NCBI GenBank assembly: GCA_024642765.1
Contig: JAHEAM010000047.1
Location: 1 to 13,249, forward strand
Direction: 5' to 3'
DNA: 13,249 nt
DNA from: Planctomycetaceae bacterium
Lineage (GTDB): Bacteria > Planctomycetota > Planctomycetia > Pirellulales > Pirellulaceae
The notes below the pieces were generated by a model. The model saw only the letters and a program-made list of their open reading frames with translations, did not search any database and was not told the DNA's origin. Shown here in pieces: positions 1 through 6,974 of this stretch (the stretch's first letter is position 1; each line of letters begins with the position of its first letter). A program made the position numbers and the translations under genes.

Positions 1-1196
1 TGAAAGTGAGCCACAACAAAGTAGGTGTCGTGCAAAGGAATATCCGTCGACAACGCTCCCAAGTACAAACCGGTCAATCCACCGATTCCGAATAGGAAGA
101 TAAAGGACAAGGCATAACACATCGGTGTCAACAACAATATCGAACCTTTGTACAAGGTCGCGAGCCAGTTAAAGACTTTTACCGCCGATGGAATCGCCAC
201 CGAGAAAGTGATCGCACTGAAAATCAAACTCATCACCGGCGATTGACCACTGGTGAACATATGGTGACCCCAAACTAGAAACCCTAGCAAGGCAATCGCC
301 ACAGATGAAAACGCAATAAAGGTATAGCCAAAGATTCGCTTGTGACTGTAAACCGAAATCAATTCGCTGATCACACCCATCGCAGGCAAAATCATGATGT
401 AGACCGCAGGATGCGAATAGAACCAAAAGAAGTGCTGAAATAAAACGGGGTCGCCGCCATACTTCGGATCGAAAATACCAATCCCCATGACTCGTTCTGC
501 AATCAGCAGCAACAACGTAATACCCAAAACTGGCGTAGCCAAAATCTGAATGATGGCCGTCGAATAAAGGGCCCACAAGAACAATGGCATGTTGAACCAT
601 CCCATTCCTTTAGGGCGCATCGTGTTCACGGTTACCAAAAAATTGATCCCCGTGAAAATCGAACTGAAACCCAAGATGAACGCACCGAATGTCGCGTAGA
701 TCACCGAAGTCTGAGTACGAATACTGTATGGAGTATAAAACGTCCAACCTGTGTCCAGGCTGCTGGTCACCAACGCTAATACCAGGAAACCAGTCCCAAA
801 GATCCAGAGGTAAAAACTGGCCAAGTTCAATCGCGGAAAGGCCACGTCCTTGGCACCGAGCATCATCGGTAAAACAAAATTACCCAAGGCAGCAGGAACG
901 CTGGGAATAATAAATGAGAAAACCATTATCGCGCCATGCAACGTAAACAACCGATTATAGGTCGCATTGCTGACCAAGTCTCCAAACGCTCCCTCCGAAT
1001 AGTAAAGATGGGCCCGCAATGCGAGCGCAAAAATTCCGGCGACGATCAGAGCCGCGCTCACTCCGACCAAGTACATAATGCCAATGCGCTTGTGGTCGAG
1101 CGTCAATGCCCACGAAAGGAAACCCTTGCTGTGGGTCAAGTAATTTTGTTTTTCGGCGTGCCCGAAAAGCTCGCGTCTGACTTCTACTGTAGCCAT
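1..1196 (-). CDS. coxA: Cytochrome c oxidase subunit I, A2-type (partial, C-terminus beyond left edge)
   Basis: Catalytic haem-copper subunit of a cytochrome c oxidase, reducing O2 to water and pumping protons across the inner membrane. Reading the minus strand from the ATG at 1196 gives 398 uninterrupted codons that run off the window. Visible residues: low-spin haem ligand His87 (LFTLHGAI); the YSHPAVY motif at 260-266 with CuB ligand His262 and the Tyr266 expected to be cross-linked to it; CuB ligands His311-His312 (WGHHMFTSG); K-channel Lys340 (PSAVKVFNW); and His397 of the VVAHF(H) motif, the expected haem a3 ligand, just before the edge. The Tyr-Ser pair before HPxV, with Ala in place of the usual Glu, marks a type A2 enzyme as in Rhodothermus marinus caa3. 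It lies 122 bp after coxB. No canonical Shine-Dalgarno is seen; an AGG stands about 9 nt upstream. Identity is very secure; total length is unknown. Confidence 0.97.
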   Translation of the reverse strand, partial: MATVEVRRELFGHAEKQNYLTHSKGFLSWALTLDHKRIGIMYLVGVSAALIVAGIFALALRAHLYYSEGAFGDLVSNATYNRLFTLHGAIMVFSFIIPSVPAALGNFVLPMMLGAKDVAFPRLNLASFYLWIFGTGFLVLALVTSSLDTGWTFYTPYSIRTQTSVIYATFGAFILGFSSIFTGINFLVTVNTMRPKGMGWFNMPLFLWALYSTAIIQILATPVLGITLLLLIAERVMGIGIFDPKYGGDPVLFQHFFWFYSHPAVYIMILPAMGVISELISVYSHKRIFGYTFIAFSSVAIALLGFLVWGHHMFTSGQSPVMSLIFSAITFSVAIPSAVKVFNWLATLYKGSILLLTPMCYALSFIFLFGIGGLTGLYLGALSTDIPLHDTYFVVAHF

Positions 1197-1269
1197 AACT
1201 CAAACCTATTTCTAACTTTGTCAAAAGTGTCTGGTCTTCAATTCAATTAACTAACAGCCGTTCCCAATC

Positions 1270-1305
1270 GGGTTTGACCCCCTGCCTTTTCCGGGGACTG
1301 ACCCC
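1270..1305. repeat. Pair of GGGGTCA-type mini-palindromes (REP-like) between coxB and coxA
   Basis: Two short inverted repeats lie 10 bp apart in the 122 bp gap between coxB and coxA: GGGTTTGACCCCC at 1270-1282 and GGGGACTGACCCC at 1293-1305. On the transcribed (minus) strand these read GGGGGTCAAACCC and GGGGTCAGTCCCC. Each can fold as a G/C stem with a 5-7 nt loop. The shared GGGGTCA core resembles REP elements mobilised by RAYT (Y1-family) transposases in many genomes. No RAYT gene is in the window. They could also be plain intercistronic RNA hairpins; neither is followed by a U-run, so termination is unlikely. Confidence 0.45.
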
Positions 1306-1318
1306 TTATGGAATTGGC

Positions 1319-2605
1319 TCAATTCCCGCCATCAACCTTTTTGGGTTCTGGCTCAGCCGATTTTTCATCCGCCGCATCAGCCTTTGGTGCTTCGGCTGAT
1401 TTCTCTTCTGCCTTGGCGCCGTCAGCCTCTGTCGTGTCCGCTGGTTTTGTTTCATCCGCTTTTGGAGCGTCTGTTTTTTCCGTCGCCAAAACTTCTGGAG
1501 CTGCATCTGTACTCGGCGCTACTGCTGTGGTGTTCGCAGGTGCAGGGGATTCGTTAGTCTCCTCCTTAACAGCTGAACTTCCTTCGTCTGGCGGAGGATT
1601 TGCCATGCCGTCTTTCAGCTTGATAAAGGCGATCAAATCGTCAATGTCGCCATTACTTAATTTGCCTTCGAAGTTTTGCATCTTGGAAACCGGACCATAG
1701 CCTGAAACTACCTTGGCATTTGGTTGCAGAATCGATTCCTTGATGTAGTTTTCGTCGACTTTAACTGTCGAGCCATCGATTAGATTTTCATCTTTGTCCC
1801 AAATCAGATTGAGAGCTGGGCCGGTACCAGCAACCCCATTGATATTGTGGCAACCCGCACAATGAATTTTGAACAAGTGCTGGCCGTTGATCCATGGCGA
1901 GTGTTCAGCCTTGATCCACTGTGTTTTCACCTTGCGGTCTGCATCGTCGGGGTGCACAACGCAAATGGTTCTCATCCGCGAATGGTTATCACCGCAATAC
2001 TCGGCACACGCAAGACGAAACTCACCAATCACTGTTGGCAAAAGGTATGCATAGGTATAGCGATTGGGCACGATGTCCATTTTTTGCCGGAATGCGGCAA
2101 CGTAAAAACTGTGCAATACGTCGCGAGACTGCAAGATCAGTTTTGTTGGCCGATCCTTGATCACATGCAATTCCGTTGACTTGTCACCATCCGGGTAAGT
2201 AAACTCCCAACCGAACTGAAAGGCTTCGGCGTGAATCTCTTCTGCTGAATCGGGGATCATCCGCATTTCATAATAGCCGCTGGCACCTTCATAGAAGATC
2301 CAAACCAAGATAATGCTAGGCAGCACGGACCACAAAATTTCAATCGTCGTATTGTGTGAGGAACTGGGCTCTGGCTTGACGCCTTCTCGACGCCGATATT
2401 TAACCACAAAGTAGCACATCACGCCGATGATGATCACGAAAAAAAACGCCGAGATCCAAGTGATCGCCATAAACAGGTTGTCGATGTCCTTCGCAAAAGC
2501 CGAGGCTTCGATGGGGAACCAATACCGCGCCTCGGCAGCGTGCTCCAAAGAAGTCGCCGGGTGATACATATCTTGAGCCAAAAGCGTTGTCATTATGGAA
2601 TTCAT
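1319..2605 (-). CDS. coxB: Cytochrome c oxidase subunit II with fused cytochrome c domain (caa3-type)
   Basis: Accepts electrons from ACIII or a soluble cytochrome and passes them through CuA to subunit I. The 428-residue product has two transmembrane helices (about 44-69 and 88-106). A periplasmic cupredoxin domain follows (about 125-220) with CuA ligands His165, Cys200, Glu202, Cys204, His208 and Met211 in CAEYCGDNHSRM. Next is a class I cytochrome c domain (about 239-333) with CAGCH at 249-253 and probable axial Met309. From about residue 334 to the end (coding 1322-1606) there is a 95-residue tail of Ala, Glu, Lys, Pro, Asp and Thr with repeated KADA/EKSAE/KAEE units, absent from typical subunit II. 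Start is the first ATG; Met5 is an alternative. No Shine-Dalgarno is evident. It sits 49 bp after sco and before coxA, the usual order for caa3 operons. Confidence 0.96.
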   Translation of the reverse strand: MNSIMTTLLAQDMYHPATSLEHAAEARYWFPIEASAFAKDIDNLFMAITWISAFFFVIIIGVMCYFVVKYRRREGVKPEPSSSHNTTIEILWSVLPSIILVWIFYEGASGYYEMRMIPDSAEEIHAEAFQFGWEFTYPDGDKSTELHVIKDRPTKLILQSRDVLHSFYVAAFRQKMDIVPNRYTYAYLLPTVIGEFRLACAEYCGDNHSRMRTICVVHPDDADRKVKTQWIKAEHSPWINGQHLFKIHCAGCHNINGVAGTGPALNLIWDKDENLIDGSTVKVDENYIKESILQPNAKVVSGYGPVSKMQNFEGKLSNGDIDDLIAFIKLKDGMANPPPDEGSSAVKEETNESPAPANTTAVAPSTDAAPEVLATEKTDAPKADETKPADTTEADGAKAEEKSAEAPKADAADEKSAEPEPKKVDGGN

Positions 2606-2654
2606 TGAATACTAACTCGTATAAATTGGCGTTCGTGTTTGCTCAATCTTATTA

Positions 2655-3599
2655 CTAACTGGCGGTCGACGAATTGATCGTCTGCGCTGGTTGTTCGTTG
2701 TCGTTATCTTTGTTCATTGATTTATCAATTTGACTTTTCGTGCTTCGGCGTTTTAGCCAATACGGAACCAGTCCGATGCACAATCCGATCACGGTAGCAG
2801 CGCCACCAATCCTCATGATTGCAATCGCTTGAAACGTATACGTGCCCGAATTCGGGTTGTATAAATAACACCCTGTTAAAAACGAAAGGCGGTTGATCGA
2901 CGAACCGATTTTGCCCTCAGCGGCCTCGACCAAAGCTCGTTTCACCGTGATCGGCTCGTAGTCCAAACCGTAAATGTAGCGAACGATTTTGCCCTCGGGC
3001 GAAATCAATAAGAAAACCGGTGGGTGCGAATACAGTTTTTGCTCTGGGATGTACTTGTAAGTCACACCACATTCGCTGGCGAGCATTCGGATGTCGGCTT
3101 CGTCGCCAACCAAGAAATGCCAGCCATCGTCGAAATCAGGTCGATTATAAAACCGCGTGAATTTCTCTTTGAACTCCCGCGCTCGGCTGGCTTGTTCATT
3201 CGGATCAATACTCACGGAAATCACTTGAAAGTCTTTTTCAACATCCAAGTCGATGCGTGACAACGAGATCGCCATCTTTTCAAGCTGAATGCTGCAAACG
3301 TTTGGGCAATTTGAATAGTTAAACGACAAAATAATCGGTCGCTTGCCGTCAAAGTACTGTCCAAACTTTACGAAGTTGTTTTTCTCATCATGAAACGGAA
3401 TATCGGGATCAAGCGATTCACCCAAAAGCTCGACAACGCCCGTCCCCTCTTCTTCTTTGGGGATTTTAGCGTCGCCTTGAGCCCGACAATTCGAGTTGCC
3501 CAAAACCGAAACCAACAAACAGCAAGCAAAAACACCCCGCGCCAACACCCGGAGGGCGATGGTCGAGTAGGTTTGCGTGGATGTGTTTCTATTTCTCAT
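2655..3599 (-). CDS. sco: SCO1/SenC-family copper chaperone for CuA assembly
   Basis: Membrane-anchored thioredoxin-fold protein that delivers copper to, or reduces, the CuA site of subunit II, encoded immediately downstream. The 314-residue product has an N-terminal signal/anchor helix (about 16-35), a thioredoxin-like domain (about 55-230) with the copper-binding CPNVC motif (Cys98, Cys102; CxxxC), and the conserved third ligand His192 in SHPPVFLL. A second hydrophobic helix lies near the C-terminus (about 256-279), followed by a short polar, Lys/Asn-rich tail. This double-anchored form, with an MRIGG stretch leading into the last helix, is what I recall of SCO proteins from ACIII/caa3 clusters rather than the shorter mitochondrial-like form. 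The start is an ATG with a weak AGAAG just upstream. The preceding gap to the small-protein gene is 117 bp. Confidence 0.93.
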   Translation of the reverse strand: MRNRNTSTQTYSTIALRVLARGVFACCLLVSVLGNSNCRAQGDAKIPKEEEGTGVVELLGESLDPDIPFHDEKNNFVKFGQYFDGKRPIILSFNYSNCPNVCSIQLEKMAISLSRIDLDVEKDFQVISVSIDPNEQASRAREFKEKFTRFYNRPDFDDGWHFLVGDEADIRMLASECGVTYKYIPEQKLYSHPPVFLLISPEGKIVRYIYGLDYEPITVKRALVEAAEGKIGSSINRLSFLTGCYLYNPNSGTYTFQAIAIMRIGGAATVIGLCIGLVPYWLKRRSTKSQIDKSMNKDNDNEQPAQTINSSTAS

Positions 3600-3654
3600 G
3601 GCTTCTAATACTATTCAGCAAAATGGCTCACGTGGCAACTTGACCGCGACTATT

Positions 3655-3692
3655 TAGCACCAGTGTTCGTCACTTTCTTGGATTTCGTGCTA
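3655..3692 (-). other. Possible intercistronic stem-loop upstream of sco
   Basis: On the transcribed strand TAGCAC and GTGCTA form a 6 bp outer stem. Inside it AGTG and CACT form a 4 bp stem with an ACGAA loop, separated from the outer stem by an asymmetric bulge. It lies in the 117 bp gap between the small membrane protein gene and sco. No U-run follows, so it is not an intrinsic terminator. It could affect mRNA processing or be chance. Confidence 0.25.
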
Positions 3693-3716
3693 CCACCCCT
3701 GCACTTGGTTTTGACA

Positions 3717-4079
3717 TCAATGCTCGGCTTTTTCGGTTGTGTTGTTTCCGGTTGTGTTGGCTGCGTTCGTCACGGCACGACCGTATTGCTTGATAACGTT
3801 TTCCATGGCGGCCTCAATCGGAGTCGGCGCATCGAGCAAAGATTTCTTCTGCGCGTCGATTTTCTGTACGGACTGCAACTGCGGATATGCCTTATTTTGG
3901 GCAGCTGTAAAGCTGTTTTGAAACTGATAGGCCATGCCTTGCACAGCCGCCACAATCACAACCGTAACGATCGAGCTAATAATCACGGTCATGAAAATAG
4001 CCATCGAATTCACATCGTCGTAGCTGGGGCGCGATGAGGTTGGGGCTGCATGTTCGTTGTGGTCCAATTCGGCGTTCAT
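3717..4079 (-). CDS. Small single-helix membrane protein of the ACIII/caa3 cluster, uncharacterised
   Basis: 120 residues. The N-terminus is polar (1-25, with His7, His10 and Arg17). One transmembrane helix follows (about 26-50), then a roughly 70-residue soluble region likely on the periplasmic side, ending in an Asn/Thr-rich tail. The soluble part has the order Pro-x-Leu-Gln (66-69), a basic DAQKK segment (75-79), then PTPIEAAMENVIKQYG (85-100). This recalls small proteins found beside SCO and cox genes in other bacteria, whose C-terminus carries an IPIDRAMELL-like motif. I infer it is a divergent member of that group, perhaps an assembly factor or an accessory subunit linking ACIII to the oxidase; function is unproven. 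It might occupy the place of the ActG subunit, but I see no sequence reason to say so. A TAGAGAA motif lies 5 nt before the ATG. Confidence 0.82.
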   Translation of the reverse strand: MNAELDHNEHAAPTSSRPSYDDVNSMAIFMTVIISSIVTVVIVAAVQGMAYQFQNSFTAAQNKAYPQLQSVQKIDAQKKSLLDAPTPIEAAMENVIKQYGRAVTNAANTTGNNTTEKAEH

Positions 4080-4084
4080 CTTAG

Positions 4085-4091
4085 TTCTCTA
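4085..4091 (-). promoter_or_regulatory. TAGAGAA ribosome-binding-like motif before the small membrane protein gene
   Basis: TAGAGAA on the minus strand ends 5 nt before the ATG at 4079. The same heptamer precedes actF and actC. It matches the anti-Shine-Dalgarno only partly (AGAG), so its role in ribosome binding is tentative. Confidence 0.35.
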
Positions 4092-4130
4092 TTAAACTGA
4101 ATTTTCAATCTTGGTTGCACTAAAACAATG

Positions 4131-5411
4131 TTAGGCGTTTCGGTAATTGAGCGACTCTTCCAAACGCGGGTCGTTCAATGGCACCAATGGCCGATCCGCA
4201 GCAACGATACAAAAGATCGAAACAAAAATGCCAATCATTCCAACCGCACAGGGCACATCAATCAACCAATTGAACATCAACGGGTTCGTCGCAGCTGTAA
4301 TATGGTTGTCCGAACCAATGTTGTACTGCGGCATAATGATCCAAAAATGATCGATCCAATGCATAACCAACAAGTAAATCGATGCGAACAAAAGATAAGT
4401 CTTGTTCCGTCGCACGGTCCGGGCCATCAACGCCAGAATTGGAATCAAAAGGTGACCAAACAGCAGCAGCAAGGACCAGTACTTCCAGCCCGTCGATGCC
4501 GTATCTGCCATCCGGCAACGAAACCAAAATGTTTCTTCCGGCAAATTAGCATACCAAATCAACATAAACTGGCTAAACGCGATGTATCCCCAAAAGACAA
4601 CGAATGCAAACATTAATTTCGCTAAGTCATGGTAGTGCTCAACTGTGATTTCATCCGTTACGCGCCCTGAACGCTGTAACAGCAGGCTGGTCAACGTGAT
4701 CACTGAAAAAGCACTTAACACACCACCGGCAAAGAAGTAAACCGGAAACATCGTGCTAAACCAACGCGGAGAAAGAGACATTTCAAGATCGAAGGAGGAA
4801 AACACGATAGTTGCCGCCAAAACGATCATCTTCCACGTTGCCGAGCGTTGCATTTTGCGCGACAATTGCGGATCCGCAGTTACGTCCTGTCGCAGCGAAG
4901 CCCCAAAAAAGCTCCAGGCCATCAGACCCCAGATCGTAAAATAGGCAACCATTCGAATCCCAAACCAATTCACATTTAGATATGTGTCTTTCAATCGCTG
5001 AAAGGCTTCGTTTGGCTCGCCGTCTGTCCAATTGTCTTCGACCCAAGGGTAAACATCCGCATGTCCGGTAAACATCGGGATCAATATCGGCATAAACAAC
5101 AAGAACATCGGCAGTGTGCACATGGCGATGATTTCGGCGATTCGCCGAACGGTTACGCCCCAACCTGCACGTGTCAAATTATGAACCGTCACAAAGAACA
5201 GACAGCCAATGCACATTGAGAGCAGCGAACAGAATGTCACCAAGTATGAATAGCTAAATCGTTTGAGCGTATTGTCCGAGCCCAAGGACATGAAAAACGC
5301 CACACCGAGCCCAACGGCTCCTACGATCAACCCCAAGGGAATCAATTTCACATAGCTTGTGCTAAGAGAAACGACGGGCGATGTAATTTTTCCTGGTCTT
5401 CGCGCGTGCAT
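4131..5411 (-). CDS. actF: Alternative complex III subunit ActF (NrfD-like quinol:cytochrome c oxidoreductase membrane subunit)
   Basis: Polytopic membrane subunit of ACIII, paralogous to ActC, thought to take part in quinol oxidation and/or proton conduction. The 426 residues contain about ten transmembrane helices (roughly 21-42, 56-77, 93-115, 149-171, 195-209, 221-245, 263-287, 310-331, 336-357, 381-404). Family landmarks are FSQFMLIWYANLPEE (279-293), His320, the MHWIDHFWII stretch (350-359) and the C-terminal PLVPLNDPRLEESL segment (408-421), typical of ActF and not of ActC. The ATG at 5411 is preceded by TAGAGAA 11 nt upstream. It follows actDE by 77 bp and precedes the small membrane protein gene by 51 bp, so co-transcription is likely. 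Its length is normal for the family and no key region is missing. Confidence 0.93.
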   Translation of the reverse strand: MHARRPGKITSPVVSLSTSYVKLIPLGLIVGAVGLGVAFFMSLGSDNTLKRFSYSYLVTFCSLLSMCIGCLFFVTVHNLTRAGWGVTVRRIAEIIAMCTLPMFLLFMPILIPMFTGHADVYPWVEDNWTDGEPNEAFQRLKDTYLNVNWFGIRMVAYFTIWGLMAWSFFGASLRQDVTADPQLSRKMQRSATWKMIVLAATIVFSSFDLEMSLSPRWFSTMFPVYFFAGGVLSAFSVITLTSLLLQRSGRVTDEITVEHYHDLAKLMFAFVVFWGYIAFSQFMLIWYANLPEETFWFRCRMADTASTGWKYWSLLLLFGHLLIPILALMARTVRRNKTYLLFASIYLLVMHWIDHFWIIMPQYNIGSDNHITAATNPLMFNWLIDVPCAVGMIGIFVSIFCIVAADRPLVPLNDPRLEESLNYRNA

Positions 5412-5422
5412 AGTTTAAAAAC

Positions 5423-5429
5423 TTCTCTA
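5423..5429 (-). promoter_or_regulatory. TAGAGAA ribosome-binding-like motif before actF
   Basis: Minus-strand TAGAGAA followed by G, 11 nt before the actF ATG at 5411. Between it and the start is the palindromic AGTTTTTAAACT. The motif supports the chosen start but is not a canonical GGAGG. Confidence 0.35.
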
Positions 5430-5488
5430 AATTACGTTTCTGTTTTTTCGCCTAAACCAACTGACAACACTTACAGCCGACACCAATC

Positions 5489-6895
5489 CTATTTCGGTTC
5501 AACCGCAGTTTCGCTTGGAGGCAATGCTGCTGCCGGCGGTGCCAATCCCGTTTCCTGGAGGGCACGAACATACATTACGATCGCCCAACGATCTTTGACT
5601 GGAATCTGATCTTTATAGGGTCCCATAGTTGCGCGGCCGTGCGTGATCGTATCGAAAATCCGGCCCACCGGTTGCGATTTCACCGCTGGATCATGCAACG
5701 ATTTTGCCGTCGTCCATTGGGCGAGGCCATTGGCGTTCAGAGCAACTGCACGCTCGTTGACAAGTCCATTTCCGTTGCCGTCGTAGCCGTGACATGGCGT
5801 GCAATAAATCTCAAATCGTTGTTGCCCTCGGGCTATTGTTTCAACATCCACGTTGACTTGGCTCGGGAATTCCTTGAGCCAATCTGCCTCGACAACTTGG
5901 GGTTGAGCGGGAACTTCATCTTGCGCGGCTGCCGCATTTGGACCTGCTCCACCAGTCTCAGGACTTGGTGCCTCTCCATGAAATCCATTTACGAATTCTT
6001 CGTCGAATTGCATTCCATAGTCTTCGCGTGCGATTGTGTTATCGACCGGGCGTCGCATCGCTTGCGGGTCTTCGAATAAATACGATGGATTCAAAGGATC
6101 ACTGCTAAAGTTTGGCCCGACCGTTTGGGTTTTGAATTTATCTTGCCAGTCCATGTCAGGAACAACGTGCAGCCGTGGATTGGGATAGGGCATCCCTGCT
6201 GCGCGATAAATCAAAGCCGGCGGCAATAACAATGCAAACATCAATACGACACCCGCCATCTTGAAGCCCTTAGGAATGGCATGGTCGGTTGTATCCAGGT
6301 GACATTCTTCAATGGCAGTTGCACCCCACTCTTCAAGCTGTTGACGACTGCGGTTTTCATTGAATTTCTCGTCGTCCGCGTTCAACTCCAAGAAAAATCG
6401 GTCGTTAGTCGCGCGGCGAAAACGTGAGATGCGATGCAGTGGATTAGCGAACCGAGGCAAGTTGTTTAAAATCCACATTCCAAAAAATGCAGCGAACGCG
6501 CTGGACAATACGGTGAGCTCGAACATCACGGGAATATTCGCAGGGATGCCGGCAACACCCAATGGCTTGCCCGAAATAAAGAACTTATAGCCGGGAAACA
6601 ACGGCGACTCGTCCGTGCTGTTGACGTAATACTGCAACACCCACGCAAACGTGCATCCGCACAAGGCGATCGCCAACACAAAAAATGGCAACCGTGTTCG
6701 TCGAATCCCAATCGCATCGTCGATTCCGTGCACAGGAAACGGCGAATAAGCGTCCATCTTCCGATACCCTTCGCGACGTGCCCGGTCACAGGCCGACACG
6801 AGTGAATCGGGATCGTCAAACTGCGCAACTAAGGAAACCAATTTGGACGACGGTCCTTTGGATTTCTTTTTTTCAGGCTTATGTGAATGTGCCAT
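5489..6895 (-). CDS. actDE: Fused alternative complex III subunits ActD (DUF3341) and ActE (monohaem cytochrome c)
   Basis: One 468-residue reading frame covers what are often two proteins. Residues about 15-200 are a DUF3341/ActD domain with two transmembrane helices (about 69-89 and 120-143) and the characteristic early segment around YRKMDAYSPFPVHGID (44-59). A third helix (about 212-231) leads into a Pro/Ala/Gln-rich linker (about 290-340). A class I cytochrome c domain follows, with CTPCH at 365-369 and probable axial Met424 in RATMGPY, corresponding to ActE. ActD anchors and stabilises the complex; ActE is a periplasmic haem carrier near ActA and the oxidase. Because the cytochrome part here is tethered by its own helix, the usual ActE lipoprotein anchor is absent. 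There is no internal stop or start that would suggest a frameshift artefact. Start is the only suitable ATG, without a clear Shine-Dalgarno. Confidence 0.94.
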   Translation of the reverse strand: MAHSHKPEKKKSKGPSSKLVSLVAQFDDPDSLVSACDRARREGYRKMDAYSPFPVHGIDDAIGIRRTRLPFFVLAIALCGCTFAWVLQYYVNSTDESPLFPGYKFFISGKPLGVAGIPANIPVMFELTVLSSAFAAFFGMWILNNLPRFANPLHRISRFRRATNDRFFLELNADDEKFNENRSRQQLEEWGATAIEECHLDTTDHAIPKGFKMAGVVLMFALLLPPALIYRAAGMPYPNPRLHVVPDMDWQDKFKTQTVGPNFSSDPLNPSYLFEDPQAMRRPVDNTIAREDYGMQFDEEFVNGFHGEAPSPETGGAGPNAAAAQDEVPAQPQVVEADWLKEFPSQVNVDVETIARGQQRFEIYCTPCHGYDGNGNGLVNERAVALNANGLAQWTTAKSLHDPAVKSQPVGRIFDTITHGRATMGPYKDQIPVKDRWAIVMYVRALQETGLAPPAAALPPSETAVEPK

Positions 6896-6974
6896 AAAAT
6901 TCTATCGTCTCAAAAAACATTTTTTCGTTTTCGATCCAACCAACTCGGTCAACCGCTTCTTACTCAGTCTGCTC

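Noticed and set aside
169..600. 143-codon minus-strand frame inside coxA
   Set aside because: It overlaps coxA on the same strand in another frame; coxA itself is unbroken with all catalytic motifs, so there is no frameshift.
4128..4616. 162-codon plus-strand frame opposite actF
   Set aside because: Antisense to a clearly coding membrane protein; the translation is rich in His, Asn and Gln, as expected when hydrophobic codons are read on the opposite strand.
6912..6925. AAAAAA-CA-TTTTTT inverted repeat between actC and actDE, considered as a terminator
   Set aside because: An A/T-only stem with a 2 nt loop is too weak, and the genes downstream belong to the same complex.
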